Origin: Caballeronia sp. NK8 | GTDB taxonomy: Bacteria; Pseudomonadota; Gammaproteobacteria; Burkholderiales; Burkholderiaceae | Assembly (NCBI RefSeq): GCF_018408855.1 | Contig: NZ_AP024325.1 | Coordinates: 1,488,001 to 1,552,000 of the forward strand | Reading direction: 5' to 3' | Length of the DNA: 64,000 nt | Part shown: positions 61,974 through 64,000 of the stretch, piece by piece | Numbering within the stretch: position 1 is the stretch's first letter | How the letters are laid out: every line of letters begins with the position of its first letter | Made by a program: the position numbers and the translations under genes | The notes under the pieces: generated by a model | What the model saw: only the letters and a program-made list of their open reading frames with translations | Told to the model about the DNA's origin: nothing | Database searches by the model: none

Positions 61974-63215
61974 GTGAAATCCCCAAGCGGCAGAGGAAGC
62001 AACTCCGCGAACGTACGCCGGTACAACGAGCGGCTGCTGTTGCAGGCGTTGCGGCGCGCCGAACCGGCGTCGAAGGCCGAACTCGCGCGCCACGCGAATC
62101 TGACGAGCACGGCGGTCGGCAGCATCGTCGAATCGCTGGAAAATGCGGGCCTGATCGAATACACCGGACGTCGTCTCGACGGCCAGCGCGGCCAGCCCGC
62201 GTCGCTGATCCGGCTCGATCCGCGCGGCGCGTTCGGCATCGGCGTGCGGCTGGATCGCACCGGCATCGAAACGGTGCTCGTGAATTTCGCCGGCGATGTC
62301 CTTGCCCGCAGCGCGCTCGATGCCGTGCTGCCGCATCCGTCCGAGGCTCTCAAGATCGTGCAGCGCGACATCGACAACATGCTCGGCCTGCTGTCCGCGC
62401 CGGAACGCGAGCGGCTGACGGGCGTTGGCATCGCGCAGCCGTTCAACCTCGGCAGCTGGCTGCGCGAGCTCGGCCTGCCCGCCGAAACCTTCCGCGCCTG
62501 GGACGAAACCGATTTCGCCGATGAACTCGGCCGCGCGCTGTCGCTGCCCGTCTTCAGCGAAAACGACGGCAACGCCGCCGCGACCGCCGAGCTGTTCTAC
62601 GGCCACGGCCGCCGCTGCGACGACTTCGTCTACCTGTTTCTCGGCTCCGCGATCGGCGGCGGCGTCGCGATCAACGGCGACTGCCTGCGCGGCACGTCGG
62701 GCAACGCGGGCGACATCGGCGTCATTCCGGTGCCGCCGAGCCGCCTGCCTTCCGCGCCGCAGCCGTCCGGCCGCTGGGACATTCTGCTGTCGCGCGCGTC
62801 GCTGAACGCGCTCGTGCGGCATCTCAACTATTGCGGCGCGGCGGCGGACAACCGCGTCGACTTGCAGGCGTGCATCGAGCGGGATCTTCCCGCGGTCGAC
62901 GAGTGGATCGACGACTGCATCGAAGCGCTCGCGCCCGCCTTGCGCGCGACGCTCTGCGTGCTCGACGTGCCGATGGTCGTGATCGATTCCGATATCGACG
63001 GCGGCCTGCTCGACAAGCTCGTCGAGCGGCTCTCGACGACGCTCGCCGCCAACGCGCCCGAAGCGCGCGGCACCCCGACGCTCGTGCGCGGCTCCTTCGG
63101 CCCGGATGCGGGCGCGATCGGCGCGGCCACGCTGCCGATGTTCTTCAACTTCTCACCGCGCGCGGCGATTCGCCACGCGGGCTTCAAACCGCAAGAGGTG
63201 AACCATGCCGCATGA
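61974..63215 (+). CDS. ROK-family transcriptional regulator
   Basis: This 413-residue protein has an N-terminal HTH ([40 protein letters not shown]) and a ROK sugar-kinase-like domain ([46 protein letters not shown]). The usual zinc-binding CxCGxxGC motif is absent, so it is unlikely to be a kinase. It begins at a GTG. Its stop lies inside the next gene (11-bp overlap), an ABC sugar ATPase, so it controls its own transport operon in response to a sugar. The palindrome 43 bp upstream is a likely site. Confidence 0.9.
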   Translation: MKSPSGRGSNSANVRRYNERLLLQALRRAEPASKAELARHANLTSTAVGSIVESLENAGLIEYTGRRLDGQRGQPASLIRLDPRGAFGIGVRLDRTGIETVLVNFAGDVLARSALDAVLPHPSEALKIVQRDIDNMLGLLSAPERERLTGVGIAQPFNLGSWLRELGLPAETFRAWDETDFADELGRALSLPVFSENDGNAAATAELFYGHGRRCDDFVYLFLGSAIGGGVAINGDCLRGTSGNAGDIGVIPVPPSRLPSAPQPSGRWDILLSRASLNALVRHLNYCGAAADNRVDLQACIERDLPAVDEWIDDCIEALAPALRATLCVLDVPMVVIDSDIDGGLLDKLVERLSTTLAANAPEARGTPTLVRGSFGPDAGAIGAATLPMFFNFSPRAAIRHAGFKPQEVNHAA

Positions 63216-64000
63216 CCCTTCCCGTCCGCCGCCGCTTCTGGAAATGCGCGGCATCAGCAAAACCTTTCCGGGCGTGCGCGCGCTCAACGACGTGCGCCTG
63301 TCCGTCTATCCCGGCGAAGTGCATTCGCTGATGGGCGAAAACGGCGCGGGCAAATCCACTCTGATGAAAATCCTGTCGGGCGCGTATCAGGCCGATGCGG
63401 GTGGCCAGATTCTCATCGACGGCAAGACCGTCACCATCGACGGGCCGCTCGCCGCGCGCGCGCTCGGCGTCGCCGTGATCTATCAGGAACTGAGCCTCGC
63501 GCCGAATCTTTCCGTCGCGGAGAACATCCACGCGGGACGCGAGTTGCGGCGCGGCAGGCTGGTCGATCGCAAAGGCATGGAGCGCGGCTGCGAGGATGTG
63601 CTGAAGCGCCTCGGCGCGAGCTTCAAGCCGCATACGCTGGTCGGCGATCTGTCGATCGCGGAGCGGCAGCTCGTCGAAATCGCGCGCGCCGTGCACGCGC
63701 ATGCGCGCATCCTCGTGATGGACGAGCCGACCACGCCGCTCTCGTCGCGCGAAACCGATCGTCTGTTCGAACTCGTACGCACGTTGCGCGCGGAAGGCAT
63801 CGCGATCATCTATATCAGCCACCGCATGGCGGAGATCTATGAGCTGTCGGACCGCGTGTCCGTGCTGCGCGACGGGTCGTACGTCGGCACGCTGATGCGC
63901 GACGAACTCTCCGCCGACAGCCTCGTGAAGATGATGGTCGGCCGCGACATCTCCGGCTTCTACAAGAAGGAGCACGCGCCCTACGATCCGGGCAACGTCG
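63205..64000 (+). CDS. Sugar ABC importer ATPase (RbsA-like), partial
   Basis: The gene runs past the window end; 265 codons are visible. The first ATPase domain is complete: Walker [16 protein letters not shown]-loop [14 protein letters not shown], signature [15 protein letters not shown], Walker [13 protein letters not shown] and H-loop [11 protein letters not shown]. The start of the linker to the second domain ([13 protein letters not shown]) follows. The signature LSIAERQ is typical of the ribose/xylose-type double ATPases. It overlaps the ROK gene by 11 bp and should be followed by a permease. The RbsB-like protein at 59721 is a plausible partner. Confidence 0.92.
   Translation, partial: MPHDPSRPPPLLEMRGISKTFPGVRALNDVRLSVYPGEVHSLMGENGAGKSTLMKILSGAYQADAGGQILIDGKTVTIDGPLAARALGVAVIYQELSLAPNLSVAENIHAGRELRRGRLVDRKGMERGCEDVLKRLGASFKPHTLVGDLSIAERQLVEIARAVHAHARILVMDEPTTPLSSRETDRLFELVRTLRAEGIAIIYISHRMAEIYELSDRVSVLRDGSYVGTLMRDELSADSLVKMMVGRDISGFYKKEHAPYDPGNV

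Overview
The window reads as Burkholderiaceae DNA, most likely Caballeronia, Paraburkholderia or a close relative. The 39.8-64 kb part is GC-rich and densely packed. It has a cyoABCD bo-type quinol oxidase operon, IclR- and ROK-type regulators, a ribose-type sugar ABC system, and Burkholderia-type small proteins such as a BPSL0761-family member and two DUF6471 paralogues. The species is inferred from protein character only; there is no rRNA or tRNA gene in the window.

Layout. (1) 1-9.9 kb: an accessory region of low gene density. It holds a rubredoxin, a FadB-like bifunctional beta-oxidation enzyme, an IclR regulator and a Bug-type solute-binding protein. A shared 15-bp inverted repeat lies upstream of the last two structural genes. 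A GFA-fold protein, a HETAH-motif protein with a decayed relative next to it, and a broken tnpB follow. (2) 9.9-16.0 kb: a lipoprotein and a scatter of small Burkholderia-lineage genes (two DUF6471, BPSL0761, a HAD-like protein lacking its catalytic Asp). (3) 16.0-39.3 kb: a Tn7-like transposon. A co-directional tnsA-tnsB-tnsC operon is followed by two different tnsD/tniQ-type target-selector genes. A relic of a second, divergent tnsB lies between tnsA and tnsB. Cargo follows: a second broken tnpB, a DUF4236/LprI-like membrane protein, a KAP P-loop NTPase, a large lipoprotein with a phospholipase A2-like His-Asp motif, a HEPN/RES toxin-like gene with an apparent 5' frameshift, and a GajA/GajB (Gabija) anti-phage pair. 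A non-coding stretch with five GTTAAC palindromes in about 250 bp closes the region and may be the distal transposon end. (4) 39.8-64 kb: stable chromosomal genes: nitronate monooxygenase fused in frame to the relic of a two-component system, an Fe/thiamine-type ABC importer, cyoABCD, an aromatic-ketone dioxygenase/MFS/SDR/IclR cluster, an ABC1-family pseudokinase, a serine hydrolase, a response regulator, a UspA protein, a divergent IclR/FAH pair with a clear operator, a lysozyme-like pair, a periplasmic sugar-binding protein, a free-methionine sulfoxide reductase, and a ROK regulator overlapping a sugar ABC ATPase that runs off the window.

How the parts work together. The Tn7-like core (endonuclease TnsA, DDE transposase TnsB, AAA+ regulator TnsC, two TnsD/TniQ selectors) looks complete and could insert at one of two target types. 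Its cargo is a small defence island. Several repressor-operator pairs can be read directly from inverted repeats. The transposon termini and target duplication could not be fixed by eye.
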